Shown here piece after piece: positions 51,164 to 60,580 of a stretch of 64,000 bases of DNA. Position numbers and translations under genes: made by a program. The notes beneath the pieces were generated by a model. That model searched no databases and was not told the origin of the DNA. It saw only the letters and a program-made list of their open reading frames with translations. Each line of letters begins with the position of its first letter. Position 1 is the stretch's first letter. Source of the stretch: an uncultured Lachnospiraceae bacterium (GTDB taxonomy: Bacteria > Bacillota > Clostridia > Lachnospirales > Lachnospiraceae); assembly GCA_910585465.1 (NCBI GenBank), contig CAJUEW010000001.1, positions 310,001 to 374,000 on the forward strand, in the 5' to 3' direction.

Positions 51164-53293
51164 ATGGATAACGGTATGGAAAGCATGCTGGATACATATC
51201 TGTATGAGACCAACTCTCTTTTGGACCAGTTGGACGAAATGCTGGTTGCAGATGAGAAAAACGGGGATTTTTCTTCCGATGACGTGAATGAGATTTTCCG
51301 CATTATGCATACCATCAAGGGTTCCTCAGCCATGATGGAATTCGGCTCCCTTGCCACTATCACGCATCATATCGAAGATTTATTCTTCTATATCCGTGAT
51401 AAAGGCATAGATTCCCTGAACCCGGAACATAAAAAGGAGCTATTTAATCTGATGTTCCGCTCTGAGGATTATCTGCGCGGTGAAATAGCAAAGGTGGAAG
51501 AAGGTTCTCCCCTGACGGAAAATATTGACGGCTTTGCAAAGGAGATCAATGATTTTCTGAAAAAAATCAGCGGAACCTTTGTGGACGGGACAGAAGCCTC
51601 CTCCTCTGAGGCCGGTCAGAGCGCTGTCGATGATGCCACAGACTGTCCCCTTCCTGAAGATCCGGAGGCAGAATGCTTTCTTCATGTCTATCTGGATGAA
51701 GGCGTGGGCATGGAAAATCTGCGTGCTTATATGGTCGTCAATGCACTGCGGGAATGCGGTATTGAATTCCGTTATTATCCGGAAGATATGGAAAGCAATT
51801 CCGCAACCAGCCAGAAAATTATTGAAAATGGTTTTTTCCTGGCTTTTACCTCCCAGGAAGACGCGTCTCAGGCTGAAGGCGTTATCCGATCGCAGAATCA
51901 TATCTCCTCTTATGAGTTAAAGTCTGCTCCCGGCAAGGCAGAAGCTTCTTCCGCGTCCGTTGTTTCAGCTCCTGCCTCCAATCTAGACACCGCTGCTGTA
52001 AAAGCTGCCACGCCCCAGATGTCAGCCTCCGCGCCGGATACGGCCCCTGCTTCTCCTGCTGCAAAATCTGCTGTGCCGCAGACGCATGCGCCTGTTAAGC
52101 AGAGTCTGATCAGTGTAAATCTGATGAAGCTGGACAGCCTTATGGCTATTGTGGGCGAGATTGTAATTACGGAGTCTATGGTAACCGCCTCTCCCGAGCT
52201 TCAGCACCTGCCGCGGGACAGCTATGATAATTTTATGAAATCCGGCAGACAGCTTAGAAAACTGACGGACGATTTGCAGGATATTGCCATGTCCCTCCGT
52301 ATGGTTCCTATCTCCGGCGTGTTCCAGAAAATGAACCGTATTGTACGCGATATGAAGCAGAGTCTGAATAAAGATGTGCGCCTGACGATTGTCGGTGAGG
52401 ATACAGAGGTTGACAAGACCATTGTGGACAGCATTCAGGATCCTATCATGCATATTGTCCGCAACAGCATGGATCACGGAATCGAAGAAACCGCCGAAGA
52501 ACGTATCGCGGCAGGAAAGGATCCTCAGGGCGAGCTTATCCTGTCCGCCTCCCACACCAGCAGCGAGGTTATTATTTCCATAGCAGACGACGGCTATGGA
52601 ATGGATCCTGACAAGCTTCTGGCCAAGGCAAGAGATAAAGGACTTCTGACAAAGCCTGAAAGCGAATACTCCCAGAAAGAAGCGCTGGGCCTTATTATGC
52701 TCCCGGGATTTTCAACCAACGAGGCCGTTACCGAATATTCCGGCCGCGGCGTAGGTATGGACGTAGTCCGGAAAAATGTAGAATCCGTAGGCGGCACGGT
52801 TACAATCAGCAGCGAGCTTGGTGTCGGCACAACCATGACTTTAAAAATTCCGCTGACACTTGCCATTGTGGACGGCATGAAAGTAGTGGTGGGCAATTCT
52901 ATTTTTACAATTCCGATTTCCAATATCCGACAGTCCTTTAAGGTTGCTCCGGAGGAGATCATTCTGGACGAATACGGCAATGAAATGGTAGAACGCATGG
53001 AAAGCTTTTATCCGATTGTACGTCTCCACGATTTCTACAATCTGGAGACAGAGATTACCTCTGTGGAGGACGGTATTCTTCTCTGGGTAGAAGCAAGCGA
53101 TCGTTCTTATTGTCTGTTTGTAGATGAGCTGATCGGTGAACAGCAGGTAGTTGTAAAACCGCTTCCTGTATTCCTGAGCAGCTTCGACCTGAAAAATTAC
53201 GGCATTACCGGATGTACGATCCTTGGCGACGGAAATATCAGCATTATTTTGGATATTCTCAGCCTGCACACCGCTGCCATCGAAAATAAATAA
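51164..53293 (+). CDS. cheA: Chemotaxis histidine kinase CheA
   Basis: 709 aa. HPt domain with the phosphorylated His49 in MHTIKGSS, a P2-like receiver-binding domain (about 165-240), an Ala/Pro-rich linker, dimerisation helices, and the ATPase with HIVRNSMDHGIE (N box), DDGYGMD (G1) and GRGVGMDVV (G2). The CheW-like domain follows (GMKVVVGNSIFTIP...). It phosphorylates CheY and CheB. AAGGCGG precedes the ATG. First gene of cheA-cheW-cheR-cheB. Confidence 0.97.
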   Translation: MDNGMESMLDTYLYETNSLLDQLDEMLVADEKNGDFSSDDVNEIFRIMHTIKGSSAMMEFGSLATITHHIEDLFFYIRDKGIDSLNPEHKKELFNLMFRSEDYLRGEIAKVEEGSPLTENIDGFAKEINDFLKKISGTFVDGTEASSSEAGQSAVDDATDCPLPEDPEAECFLHVYLDEGVGMENLRAYMVVNALRECGIEFRYYPEDMESNSATSQKIIENGFFLAFTSQEDASQAEGVIRSQNHISSYELKSAPGKAEASSASVVSAPASNLDTAAVKAATPQMSASAPDTAPASPAAKSAVPQTHAPVKQSLISVNLMKLDSLMAIVGEIVITESMVTASPELQHLPRDSYDNFMKSGRQLRKLTDDLQDIAMSLRMVPISGVFQKMNRIVRDMKQSLNKDVRLTIVGEDTEVDKTIVDSIQDPIMHIVRNSMDHGIEETAEERIAAGKDPQGELILSASHTSSEVIISIADDGYGMDPDKLLAKARDKGLLTKPESEYSQKEALGLIMLPGFSTNEAVTEYSGRGVGMDVVRKNVESVGGTVTISSELGVGTTMTLKIPLTLAIVDGMKVVVGNSIFTIPISNIRQSFKVAPEEIILDEYGNEMVERMESFYPIVRLHDFYNLETEITSVEDGILLWVEASDRSYCLFVDELIGEQQVVVKPLPVFLSSFDLKNYGITGCTILGDGNISIILDILSLHTAAIENK

Positions 53294-53308
53294 GTGGAGG
53301 GATGTATC

Positions 53309-53788
53309 ATGTCAGAACAAATTATAAACGAAAACGGGCAGGAACAGCCGATTCAGGAGGAGCCTTCCACGATAGAACGGTGTCTTACCTTTGAATCAGG
53401 CGGTCTTATTTTGTTTCTCAGCACAAAGTACGTAGTTGAGATTATTAACGGCTATTCAGTCACTCATCTTCCTATGGTTCCTCCTTTTATCAAAGGAATC
53501 ATCAATCTGAGAGGACAGATTCTTCCTGTGGTGGATATCCGCCTGTGTATGGGAAAACCGGAAGTGGAATATACAAACAAGACCTGTATTCTTGTATTGG
53601 ATGTGGATTCCCTTCCTATGGGGATTGTCGTTGACTCTGTCCGCCAGGTAACAGATATCGATCTGACGGATGTGCGTCCGATTCCTGTGAAACGTCAGCA
53701 GAAGCTTCTGGACGGTATGCTGACAATGAATGACGGCAGTGTTGTGATGTCCTTTGACTGTCATGCTCTGGCTGAGTGCCGCTACTGA
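53309..53788 (+). CDS. cheW: Chemotaxis coupling protein CheW
   Basis: 159 aa adaptor linking CheA to receptors. KYVVEIINGYSVTHLP, PPFIKGIINLRGQILPVVDIR and the VDSVRQV stretch are the two SH3-like beta-barrel signatures. Start ATG 53309 with GGAGGG upstream; a GTG five codons earlier overlaps the SD and is unlikely. Follows cheA by 15 bases. Confidence 0.95.
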   Translation: MSEQIINENGQEQPIQEEPSTIERCLTFESGGLILFLSTKYVVEIINGYSVTHLPMVPPFIKGIINLRGQILPVVDIRLCMGKPEVEYTNKTCILVLDVDSLPMGIVVDSVRQVTDIDLTDVRPIPVKRQQKLLDGMLTMNDGSVVMSFDCHALAECRY

Positions 53789-53814
53789 TTCCATATGATA
53801 GGAGTGAATGACCT

Positions 53815-54636
53815 ATGCAGACCCTGCCTTTAAGCGATGCAGACTTTCACAGACTGTACAGCCATATTAAGGCCAACTATGGTATCGACCTGGGAAAAAA
53901 AAAGCAGTTAATTGTAAGCCGTCTTTCTAATACGCTTATCTCCCAGGGCTATACCGGCTTTTCTCAATATGTGGACGAGGTCATTTCCGGCAAGGATAAG
54001 GAAATGGTTACCTCTATGCTCAACAAGCTTACAACCAATTATACTTATTTTTTACGCGAAGAGGCGCATTTTAAATATCTCTGGGATACGGTGCTCCCCG
54101 CGCTTGCCCAGAAACACGCAAGAGATAAAGTGCTTTCTATCTGGAGCGCAGGCTGTTCATCAGGGGAGGAGCCTTATACGATATCTATGTATCTGAAAGA
54201 ATTTTTCGGCCCCCAGGCCGGCTCCTGGGATACCCGGATTCTTGCCACGGATATTTCACAGCAGATATTAAGCACTGCCAGAAATCCCGTATATCAGGCT
54301 GACAGTCTCTCACGGCTTCCCGCTGCATGGAAACAGAAATATTTTGTAAAGGGAAGCTCGGATTCTTATACCCTGGCTCCATCCATTAAGCAGAATGTCA
54401 TTTTTCAGACATTTAATCTGATGGATCCGATCCGTTTCCGCAGACCCTTTGATTTGATTTTCTGCAGAAACGTGATGATTTATTTTGATCAGCCTACCAA
54501 GGATGCTCTCGTAAAACGTTTTTTCAATGCCACGGTTCCCGGCGGATATCTTTTTATAGGACATTCAGAGGGCCTCAACAAGGCCGACTGTCCTTATAAG
54601 TATGTTATGCCGGCTATATACCAGAAAAAAGGCTAG
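53815..54636 (+). CDS. cheR: Chemotaxis protein methyltransferase CheR
   Basis: 273 aa. Transfers methyl from SAM to receptor glutamates. It has the N-terminal alpha domain (FHRLYSHIKANYGIDL), LTTNYTYFLREEAHF, WSAGCSSGEEPYTIS (SAM motif), ATDISQQIL and FCRNVMIYFDQPT. Follows cheW by 26 bases with GGAG upstream. Confidence 0.96.
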   Translation: MQTLPLSDADFHRLYSHIKANYGIDLGKKKQLIVSRLSNTLISQGYTGFSQYVDEVISGKDKEMVTSMLNKLTTNYTYFLREEAHFKYLWDTVLPALAQKHARDKVLSIWSAGCSSGEEPYTISMYLKEFFGPQAGSWDTRILATDISQQILSTARNPVYQADSLSRLPAAWKQKYFVKGSSDSYTLAPSIKQNVIFQTFNLMDPIRFRRPFDLIFCRNVMIYFDQPTKDALVKRFFNATVPGGYLFIGHSEGLNKADCPYKYVMPAIYQKKG

Positions 54637-54655
54637 AAAGAGAGGCTATTCTAAT

Positions 54656-55708
54656 ATGCAAAACAAAACCAGATTAATGATTATTGATGATTCTGCAGTT
54701 TTCAGAACCTTTCTGATAAGAGGGATCGAGAAGGATCCGCGTTTTGAAATTGTAGGATATGCTGTAAATGCCTTGGATGCCAAAAACAAAATACCGCGTT
54801 TAAAGCCTGACGTACTTACTCTTGACATTGAGATGCCCGGTATGTCGGGCATTGATTTTCTGAAGGAATACCTTCCTCAGAACCCGCTTCCGGTAATTCT
54901 GGTATCCTCCCTGAATATCCGGGTTTTCGATGCAATGGCTGCAGGAGCCGTTGACTTTGTAAGAAAGCCGGATATGGACAGTCATATCCGCAAAGAAGCT
55001 TTTCTGTCCATGCTGATATCAAAGCTTGCTATTGCTTCCAATTCCCGGGTCCGGCTTCCCGGCAGTCAGCCCGCTCCGGTCACAAACCGGACTGCAGCGG
55101 CGGCACGGACGCTTATTTCCAATAAGCTCAGCCCGGCAGCCGGCAGCAGGCTGATTGCTATCGGTGCCTCTACCGGAGGCACAGAAGCGATTCTGGAGGT
55201 TTTAAGACAGTTTCCGGCTAATTCTCCCGGAGTTGTCATTACCCAGCATATGCCGTCCGGCTTTACCGCCATGTATGCAGAGCGCCTGAACCGGCTGTGT
55301 AAGATGGAGGTCCGGGAGGCAAAGAACGGCGACAAGGTGCAGCAGGGACTGGCTCTTCTGGCTCCCGGCGGGCTGCAGATGCGTATTGTACGCATGGGTG
55401 CCGGATACGCGGTACAGTGCGTCCCCGGCGACAAGGTTAACGGACACGCTCCTTCTGTGGATGTGCTCTTTGATTCTGTGGCAAACCTGGCACGCGACAA
55501 GGCAATCGGTGTGCTTCTCACCGGAATGGGTGCCGACGGTGCCGCCGGGCTTCTCCGGATGCGGAAAAACGGTGCTTATACCATCGGACAAGACAAGGAA
55601 AGCTGTGTCGTATATGGTATGCCCATGGAGGCCTATAAGATCGGAGCCGTATGCCAGCAGGTTTCTCTGAGCGCAATTCCTCAGGCCGTATTTGCAAAAC
55701 TTATGTAA
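54656..55708 (+). CDS. cheB: Chemotaxis response regulator/protein-glutamate methylesterase CheB
   Basis: 350 aa. Receiver domain with the phospho-acceptor Asp57 (VLTLDIEMPG), a linker, and the methylesterase: active Ser in IGASTGGTEAI, His in ITQHMPSGFT, Asp in GMGADGAAGL. I chose ATG 54656 (MQNKTRLMIIDDS), as earlier codons overlap cheR. Terminated by the hairpin just downstream. Confidence 0.96.
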   Translation: MQNKTRLMIIDDSAVFRTFLIRGIEKDPRFEIVGYAVNALDAKNKIPRLKPDVLTLDIEMPGMSGIDFLKEYLPQNPLPVILVSSLNIRVFDAMAAGAVDFVRKPDMDSHIRKEAFLSMLISKLAIASNSRVRLPGSQPAPVTNRTAAAARTLISNKLSPAAGSRLIAIGASTGGTEAILEVLRQFPANSPGVVITQHMPSGFTAMYAERLNRLCKMEVREAKNGDKVQQGLALLAPGGLQMRIVRMGAGYAVQCVPGDKVNGHAPSVDVLFDSVANLARDKAIGVLLTGMGADGAAGLLRMRKNGAYTIGQDKESCVVYGMPMEAYKIGAVCQQVSLSAIPQAVFAKLM

Positions 55709-55718
55709 TGCCTGTTAT

Positions 55719-55772
55719 AAAGCAGTTGTTCTTTGCAGCTAACTCACGCCGCAGAAACAACTGCTTTATTTA
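55719..55772 (+). terminator. Terminator of the che operon
   Basis: AAAGCAGTTGTT (55719-55730) pairs with AACAACTGCTTT (55756-55767) around a 25-base loop, followed by ATTTAT. Confidence 0.75.
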
Positions 55773-55779
55773 TACTCAT

Positions 55780-57096
55780 CTATTTTCCGGATTCCCGGGC
55801 CGCGGCTTTCACTGCTTCCAGCTCCTGAGATGTAAGCATCGCCGTTATCGTCTGTTCAAGGGACGTCCATTCCGCGTATCCCGCTGCCTTTAAGCAGAAC
55901 ATCTTATCTTTTAACAGTGAAAAATCATAAAGCTTCTGCAGCACTCCAAGCACCTGCTCCGGCAGTACACCCGGAACGGCATCATTTCCGCGAAACGCTT
56001 TTAACAGAATCACCAGGGGCTTCATTGCATAAGGATCCTCCTTAAGCACTGCAATGCTGAAGGTAACGGCTTTTTCCGCTTCCCCTGTCATAAGGCCGCA
56101 GTATGCAATGACCTCATAAGCATCCTGGATATGGGCAGACAAATACATGGCGCGGTTAAAGCACCGGAACCGTTCCAGCTTGTCCAGCGCTTTCTCCAGA
56201 TAGCTGCAGCCCTCCGCGTACTGCCCGCAGACTGCCAGATGACGCCCCATCACATAATCAAAGTCAGGCTCCTTTGGCAGATATTCTACTGCTTTTTGAT
56301 AGGTATCTTTCAGTTCTTTCTCCGCTTCCTTTTTCTCCAATAGCTGCATCAGGTACAGAAAGGTGGATGCACTCCTGGCATCATGCTCATCCAGTGCGGA
56401 AGGCATAGCCTTTATAGCTCTTTGAAAGCATTCAATCGCCTCCTCATTCTCACCGGCGGAAAGATAAGTATCCCCCAGATATCCCAGCATCTCATAATCT
56501 TCCGGCTGATCCTCCAGTTCCTTAAGGATCAGCTTCCGATTCCTTCCGCTCTGTTTTTTATTCTCCCATGCTTCCCCCCGGTATCCGCTGTGAAGAATGG
56601 AAATTTCCTCCGTGGCGTCGGCTACATGGAGAATTCTGCCGTCCGTATAGCCAAGCTGTTCATGGATACGTCTTCTGTACTGCAGTCCCGGTTTGTTGCG
56701 GAATACACGTATCTGAGTGGATGCAACAGATATGGTATTATCTTCTCTTAGCTGAAGCCACCCAGTGCAGACACCGTCCTTATCCGTATGATGGATTTTT
56801 TCCAGCAAAGCAGCCAGCTTTCTCTCATCTCCCGGCACAAAGACTTCATCCGCATCCAGCAAGGCAATCCAGTCCCCCTCTGCTTTACTGATCGCAAAAT
56901 TCTTCGCAGCCGCAAAATCATCGATCCAGTTAAAATGATAGATTTTTGCCCCCATAGCTTTTGCCAGTTCCACAGTCCTGTCCGTACTGCCTGTGTCCAC
57001 TACAATCTGTTCCCAGAGAATTCCCCTGCCCCAGCTTAAAGCCTTCTCAATATTGGCTTCCTCATTCTTTACAATCATACACTGTGATATTCTCAT
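55780..57096 (-). CDS. Glycosyltransferase family 2 with TPR-like C-terminus
   Basis: 438 aa. The N-terminal GT-A domain has QCMIVKNEEANIEKAL, VDTGSTDRTVELA and ALLDADEVF (DxD-type metal site). The C-terminal ~210 residues are helical repeats resembling TPR (YLGDTYLSAGENEEAIECFQRAI). Such proteins attach sugars to peptides or proteins; beside the flagellin gene, O-glycosylation of flagellin is likely (inference). It lies 124 bases after the flagellin gene, past that gene's terminator, on the same strand. Confidence 0.85.
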   Translation of the reverse strand: MRISQCMIVKNEEANIEKALSWGRGILWEQIVVDTGSTDRTVELAKAMGAKIYHFNWIDDFAAAKNFAISKAEGDWIALLDADEVFVPGDERKLAALLEKIHHTDKDGVCTGWLQLREDNTISVASTQIRVFRNKPGLQYRRRIHEQLGYTDGRILHVADATEEISILHSGYRGEAWENKKQSGRNRKLILKELEDQPEDYEMLGYLGDTYLSAGENEEAIECFQRAIKAMPSALDEHDARSASTFLYLMQLLEKKEAEKELKDTYQKAVEYLPKEPDFDYVMGRHLAVCGQYAEGCSYLEKALDKLERFRCFNRAMYLSAHIQDAYEVIAYCGLMTGEAEKAVTFSIAVLKEDPYAMKPLVILLKAFRGNDAVPGVLPEQVLGVLQKLYDFSLLKDKMFCLKAAGYAEWTSLEQTITAMLTSQELEAVKAAARESGK

Positions 57097-57122
57097 GCGC
57101 CGCTCCTCTCTTCAGGCTTTAT

Positions 57123-57170
57123 AAAAAACAGAAAGCCATTTCTCAAGCTTTCTGCTCTCGAAATGGCTTT
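57123..57170 (-). terminator. Flagellin gene terminator
   Basis: GAAATGGCTTT (57160-57170) and AAAGCCATTTC (57132-57142) form an 11-bp stem, minus-strand T-run at 57123-57128. Confidence 0.85.
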
Positions 57171-57219
57171 TGTCCATTTACTAATCAATATTTAGATATT
57201 CCTAAATATGGCCAGTCAA

Positions 57220-58050
57220 TTAGCCTAACATACTCAAAACGCCCTGCGGTGAAGCATTTGCCTGAGTCAGCATGGACTGAGCTGCCTGCAGAAGGATATT
57301 GTTCTTCGTGTAAGCAGTAATCTCGTCAGCCATGTCAGTATCACGGATACGGCTCTCAGCAGCCTGAATGTTCTCGGATGTTACTTTCAGGTTGTTAACC
57401 GTATGCTCCAGACGGTTCTGTGCAGCACCGAGGTGAGCACGGTATTTGGATACCTTCGTAATACCATCATTGATAGTCTTAAGAAGCTCATCTTTGGATT
57501 TTGTCTGATCAGTAATCTTAGTACTAATCTCTGTTGCGCTCTTCAGAAGACTTGCTGCATCCATATGGCTCATATTAACCTGGATAGTCTCAGCAGAACT
57601 TGGTCCAATCTGGAAGGTCATACCGCTTGCCTGAGTCTTCTGTAACGGTTTGATTCCGTTAAAGTCAGTATTATCAGCGATACGGGTGATCTCTTTCTCC
57701 AGAGCTGCTGCCTCTTCCTGAATATTGCTACGTGCAGTAGAGCTGTAAGTACCGTTTGCAGACTGGGTTGCCAAAGTAACAAGACGCTGTAACATGGAAT
57801 GGGTCTCTGTCAGAGCACCTTCAGCTGTCTGAATCAAACCGATAGCATCCTTTGCGTTGGTAGCTGCCTGGTTCAAACCATTAATCTGGGAACGCATAGC
57901 CTCGGAAATAGCAAGACCTGCTGCGTCGTCGCCTGCACGGTTAACTCTGTAACCGGAGGACAGTTTCTCTAAGTTTTTGCTTAATGCAGACTGGTTGATG
58001 CCTAAGTTTCTGTAAGAGTTAATTGCCGCTATGTTGTGCTGAATTACCAT
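57220..58050 (-). CDS. fliC: Flagellin (major type)
   Basis: 276-aa filament subunit made essentially of the D0 and D1 domains. N-terminal coil MVIQHNIAAINSYRNLG, LEKLSSGYRVNRAGDDAAGLA, then the C-terminal half ending ANASPQGVLSMLG. Little variable D2/D3 is present. Residues L87, Q88, R89, L93 and Q96 match the TLR5-recognition strip of well-known flagellins. SD AAGGAGG; leader and sigma-28-like promoter upstream. Confidence 0.97.
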   Translation of the reverse strand: MVIQHNIAAINSYRNLGINQSALSKNLEKLSSGYRVNRAGDDAAGLAISEAMRSQINGLNQAATNAKDAIGLIQTAEGALTETHSMLQRLVTLATQSANGTYSSTARSNIQEEAAALEKEITRIADNTDFNGIKPLQKTQASGMTFQIGPSSAETIQVNMSHMDAASLLKSATEISTKITDQTKSKDELLKTINDGITKVSKYRAHLGAAQNRLEHTVNNLKVTSENIQAAESRIRDTDMADEITAYTKNNILLQAAQSMLTQANASPQGVLSMLG

Positions 58051-58180
58051 AAAATTGCCTCCTTCATTTATAGCTATCTTTCGCAGGAACTTCCCTGTCC
58101 CTGGAGTTACCTTTTACACGGGCCCTTGTGTAGTAAGGAACTGTAATACGAATCTCTATTCGTTTTACTTTACACTTTAA

Positions 58181-58208
58181 ATATCGTCGCTTTTTTCATA
58201 TCCATAAG
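58181..58208 (-). promoter_or_regulatory. Sigma-28-like promoter of the flagellin gene
   Basis: CTTAT (58204-58208), 15 bases, GACGATAT (58181-58188) on the minus strand. Leaves a ~125-nt 5' leader with an ANGGA-rich segment near the SD; regulation by CsrA is conceivable but untested. The 338-base gap between this gene and 58389 holds this promoter and leader, and nothing else clear. Confidence 0.65.
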
Positions 58209-58388
58209 AGCTTTTTGGAAATTTTTTAATCTTTTTTTCAGTATGCATTCCAGACAGCCTTTTTTAAGATATAAAAATCCAGGAAGAAAATCTGTAGTGG
58301 CAAACTGCATATTTTCATGTTAAAATCAGCTTATATAATCAAATATTAACACAACATTTTCTATAAAATATAAGGAGAAATACCGATT

Positions 58389-59582
58389 ATGATTGAAAAC
58401 GAAATAGCAAATGCAATATTCAGCAGCGGAAAATATATAAAGCAATGTTTTCTCTCTGAGCTCAGCAAATGCCATACAGACAGTTCCAACAGCAGTTTTG
58501 ATTTCAGCCAATATATGCAGATGCTGGAGCAGCTTCGCACCCTGTACCATTCCCTGGGAGCGGGATTGGAAAATCCGGACAGGCTTATTCAGGATGCCGC
58601 GGATTCTGTACCTTTTCCAGCCGGTAAAGATGCCGCGGAAAGCTTCAGCCGCAAATATATAGACGCTCTGAACTGTATACTTGTAAACACGATTCGATTC
58701 CGCAAATGCTATTGTTATATCCGGCGCAATGACATGATACCCGGAATCGGCTCTCATATTATAACAAATCTTGGCCAGATTGTAGCAAGCTTAAATGACG
58801 GTTATATTCCTGTAATAGACACAACAAATGCAGACAATCTATTTACTGAAATCAGCAGAAGCCATGAAAAAAACGCATGGGAACTTTACTTTCAGCAACC
58901 GCTGTCGGAAGGGCTGCAGGATGTTCCTGCCGGGGAGGCAAGGCTATTAGATGGAATTCCCCGGTTTATGCCCAGCTATAATATGGACTGTCTGATGAAT
59001 CCTGAGCTTATCAGTTTCTGGAGAAAGATTGTAAAAAAATATATGCTCCTTTCTCCCGAATTAGAAGCAAAGATCCAGGGCGCCTTAAGCAGTCTTCCCT
59101 TTGACAGCAATACAAGGATTCTGGGAATCCTGTGCCGGGGGACTGATTACACAAACACCCGTCCGTATAATCATCCTGCTCAGCCTTCTGTGGAAATTAT
59201 TCTTTCAGAAGCAGAGGAAGCAATGCATCAATACCAATGCGATTATTGCTACCTGGCCACCGAGGATCAGCAGATATTAAAAAAATTTCAGGACAGATTC
59301 CGGAACAGGCTTCTGACCACCCAGGAAATTTATTATCCTTCCGACTTAAATAGTACCATCAATCAGGCCGGTATAGACAATCATATGGATATCCATGAGA
59401 AAAATATGGAATATCTGACTGCTTTAACACTTTTGTCCAAATGTCAGCTATTGATCGGCGGACGCACCAGCGGGACCGTTGTTTCTATTCTTCTTTCCGA
59501 CGGCTTTGAACACACACATATATGGGATAACGGCCGCTACGGCATTGACGACCCGTTGACACTGGCATCTCATATATTTTAA
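58389..59582 (+). CDS. NodZ/GT23-like glycosyltransferase (possible fucosyltransferase)
   Basis: 397 aa. The central motif ILCRGTDYTNTRPYNHP resembles the GDP-fucose-binding HxRRxD/CRGTDY region of NodZ and O-fucosyltransferase folds, and YCYLATEDQQILKKF plus GGRTSGTVVSILL are further matches. The N-terminal ~130 residues are unrelated to any family I know. A GT11 gene lies 22 bases downstream and flagellin genes lie on both sides, so flagellin or surface glycan decoration is likely (inference). AAGGAG 11 bases before the ATG. Confidence 0.7.
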   Translation: MIENEIANAIFSSGKYIKQCFLSELSKCHTDSSNSSFDFSQYMQMLEQLRTLYHSLGAGLENPDRLIQDAADSVPFPAGKDAAESFSRKYIDALNCILVNTIRFRKCYCYIRRNDMIPGIGSHIITNLGQIVASLNDGYIPVIDTTNADNLFTEISRSHEKNAWELYFQQPLSEGLQDVPAGEARLLDGIPRFMPSYNMDCLMNPELISFWRKIVKKYMLLSPELEAKIQGALSSLPFDSNTRILGILCRGTDYTNTRPYNHPAQPSVEIILSEAEEAMHQYQCDYCYLATEDQQILKKFQDRFRNRLLTTQEIYYPSDLNSTINQAGIDNHMDIHEKNMEYLTALTLLSKCQLLIGGRTSGTVVSILLSDGFEHTHIWDNGRYGIDDPLTLASHIF

Positions 59583-59604
59583 GTTCTTATGGAGGAAATA
59601 ACAT

Positions 59605-60498
59605 ATGAAGATTCAATTTTTAAACGGCGGACTTGCAAATCAGGCCTTTCAGTATATTTTTGCAAAATATTATGAATTGTCCCATCCTTGGGACAAAATG
59701 TATATGGATGACAGTTATTTCGCCCTTCATACAGTACACAACGGATATGAACTGGAAAAGGTTTTTGGAATCAGGCCTCATATGCTGAGCGAATGCTTTA
59801 CTCCGGAAGTATGGGATTTTATTCTTGAGGAAAAAAGAAAGGGAAAAAGCGTCCCGCAGATTCTCTCTGAGAACGGAACCGACATATATATGCTGTCCGA
59901 GGTCGGAGATGCCTGCCAAAGCTTTAATCCTTTTGACGGAAAGATATTCTCCCTTCCGACCAACCAGTACATGCCCGATATTCTTGATCTGCCGGGAAAC
60001 ATCTATTACCATGGCTATTGGATCAATAAAAGCTGGTTTTCTGCATACCGGGAAGCTTTTCTTAAAGAGTTCCGTTTTCCTGAGATTACAGATCAGAAGA
60101 ACCGCGCCTGCCTGGAACAGATTCTGTCCTGCAATTCGGTCTCTGTCCATGTCCGGCGGGGGGACTATGTCACCCTGAATGTGGCATACCGTCCTGACGA
60201 ATATTCTACATTAATAAAAAGCTTTACCACTCAGGTACCGGACGGGGCCAAATGGCATCTCTTTGTATTCTCGGACGATATTGCATGGTGCAGGGAGCAT
60301 GCGCAGGAGCTGGGCTTCCACTCTTTTCAGGACATTACTTATGTAGAAGGAAATACAGAAGGGAAAAATTATCTTGACTTGCAGCTTATGAGCAAATGTA
60401 AGGGAATGATTCTGTCAAACAGCGCCTTTTGTTACCTGGCCGCATTATTAAACACAGAAAAACAATATATGACAAATCCGAGAGAAAGAAACATATAA
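59605..60498 (+). CDS. Alpha-1,2-fucosyltransferase family protein (GT11)
   Basis: 297 aa. GT11 signature: LNGGLANQAFQYIFAKY near the N-terminus, the GDP-fucose motif VSVHVRRGDYV, WHLFVFSDDIAWCREH and LMSKCKGMILSNSAF. Transfers L-fucose in alpha-1,2 linkage. GGAGG precedes the ATG. Linked to the NodZ-like gene upstream as a two-gene operon ending at a terminator. Confidence 0.9.
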   Translation: MKIQFLNGGLANQAFQYIFAKYYELSHPWDKMYMDDSYFALHTVHNGYELEKVFGIRPHMLSECFTPEVWDFILEEKRKGKSVPQILSENGTDIYMLSEVGDACQSFNPFDGKIFSLPTNQYMPDILDLPGNIYYHGYWINKSWFSAYREAFLKEFRFPEITDQKNRACLEQILSCNSVSVHVRRGDYVTLNVAYRPDEYSTLIKSFTTQVPDGAKWHLFVFSDDIAWCREHAQELGFHSFQDITYVEGNTEGKNYLDLQLMSKCKGMILSNSAFCYLAALLNTEKQYMTNPRERNI

Positions 60499-60518
60499 TA
60501 TAATTCAGAAATAACTGA

Positions 60519-60554
60519 GGCTGCCGTCCGGAACTCCCGGATAGCAGCCTTTTA
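60519..60554 (+). terminator. Terminator after the fucosyltransferase gene
   Basis: GGCTGC (60519-60524) pairs with GCAGCC (60544-60549) with inner TCCGG/CCGGA, followed by TTTTAT. Confidence 0.75.
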
Positions 60555-60580
60555 TATCCTTATACTGTATATTTTATTTA

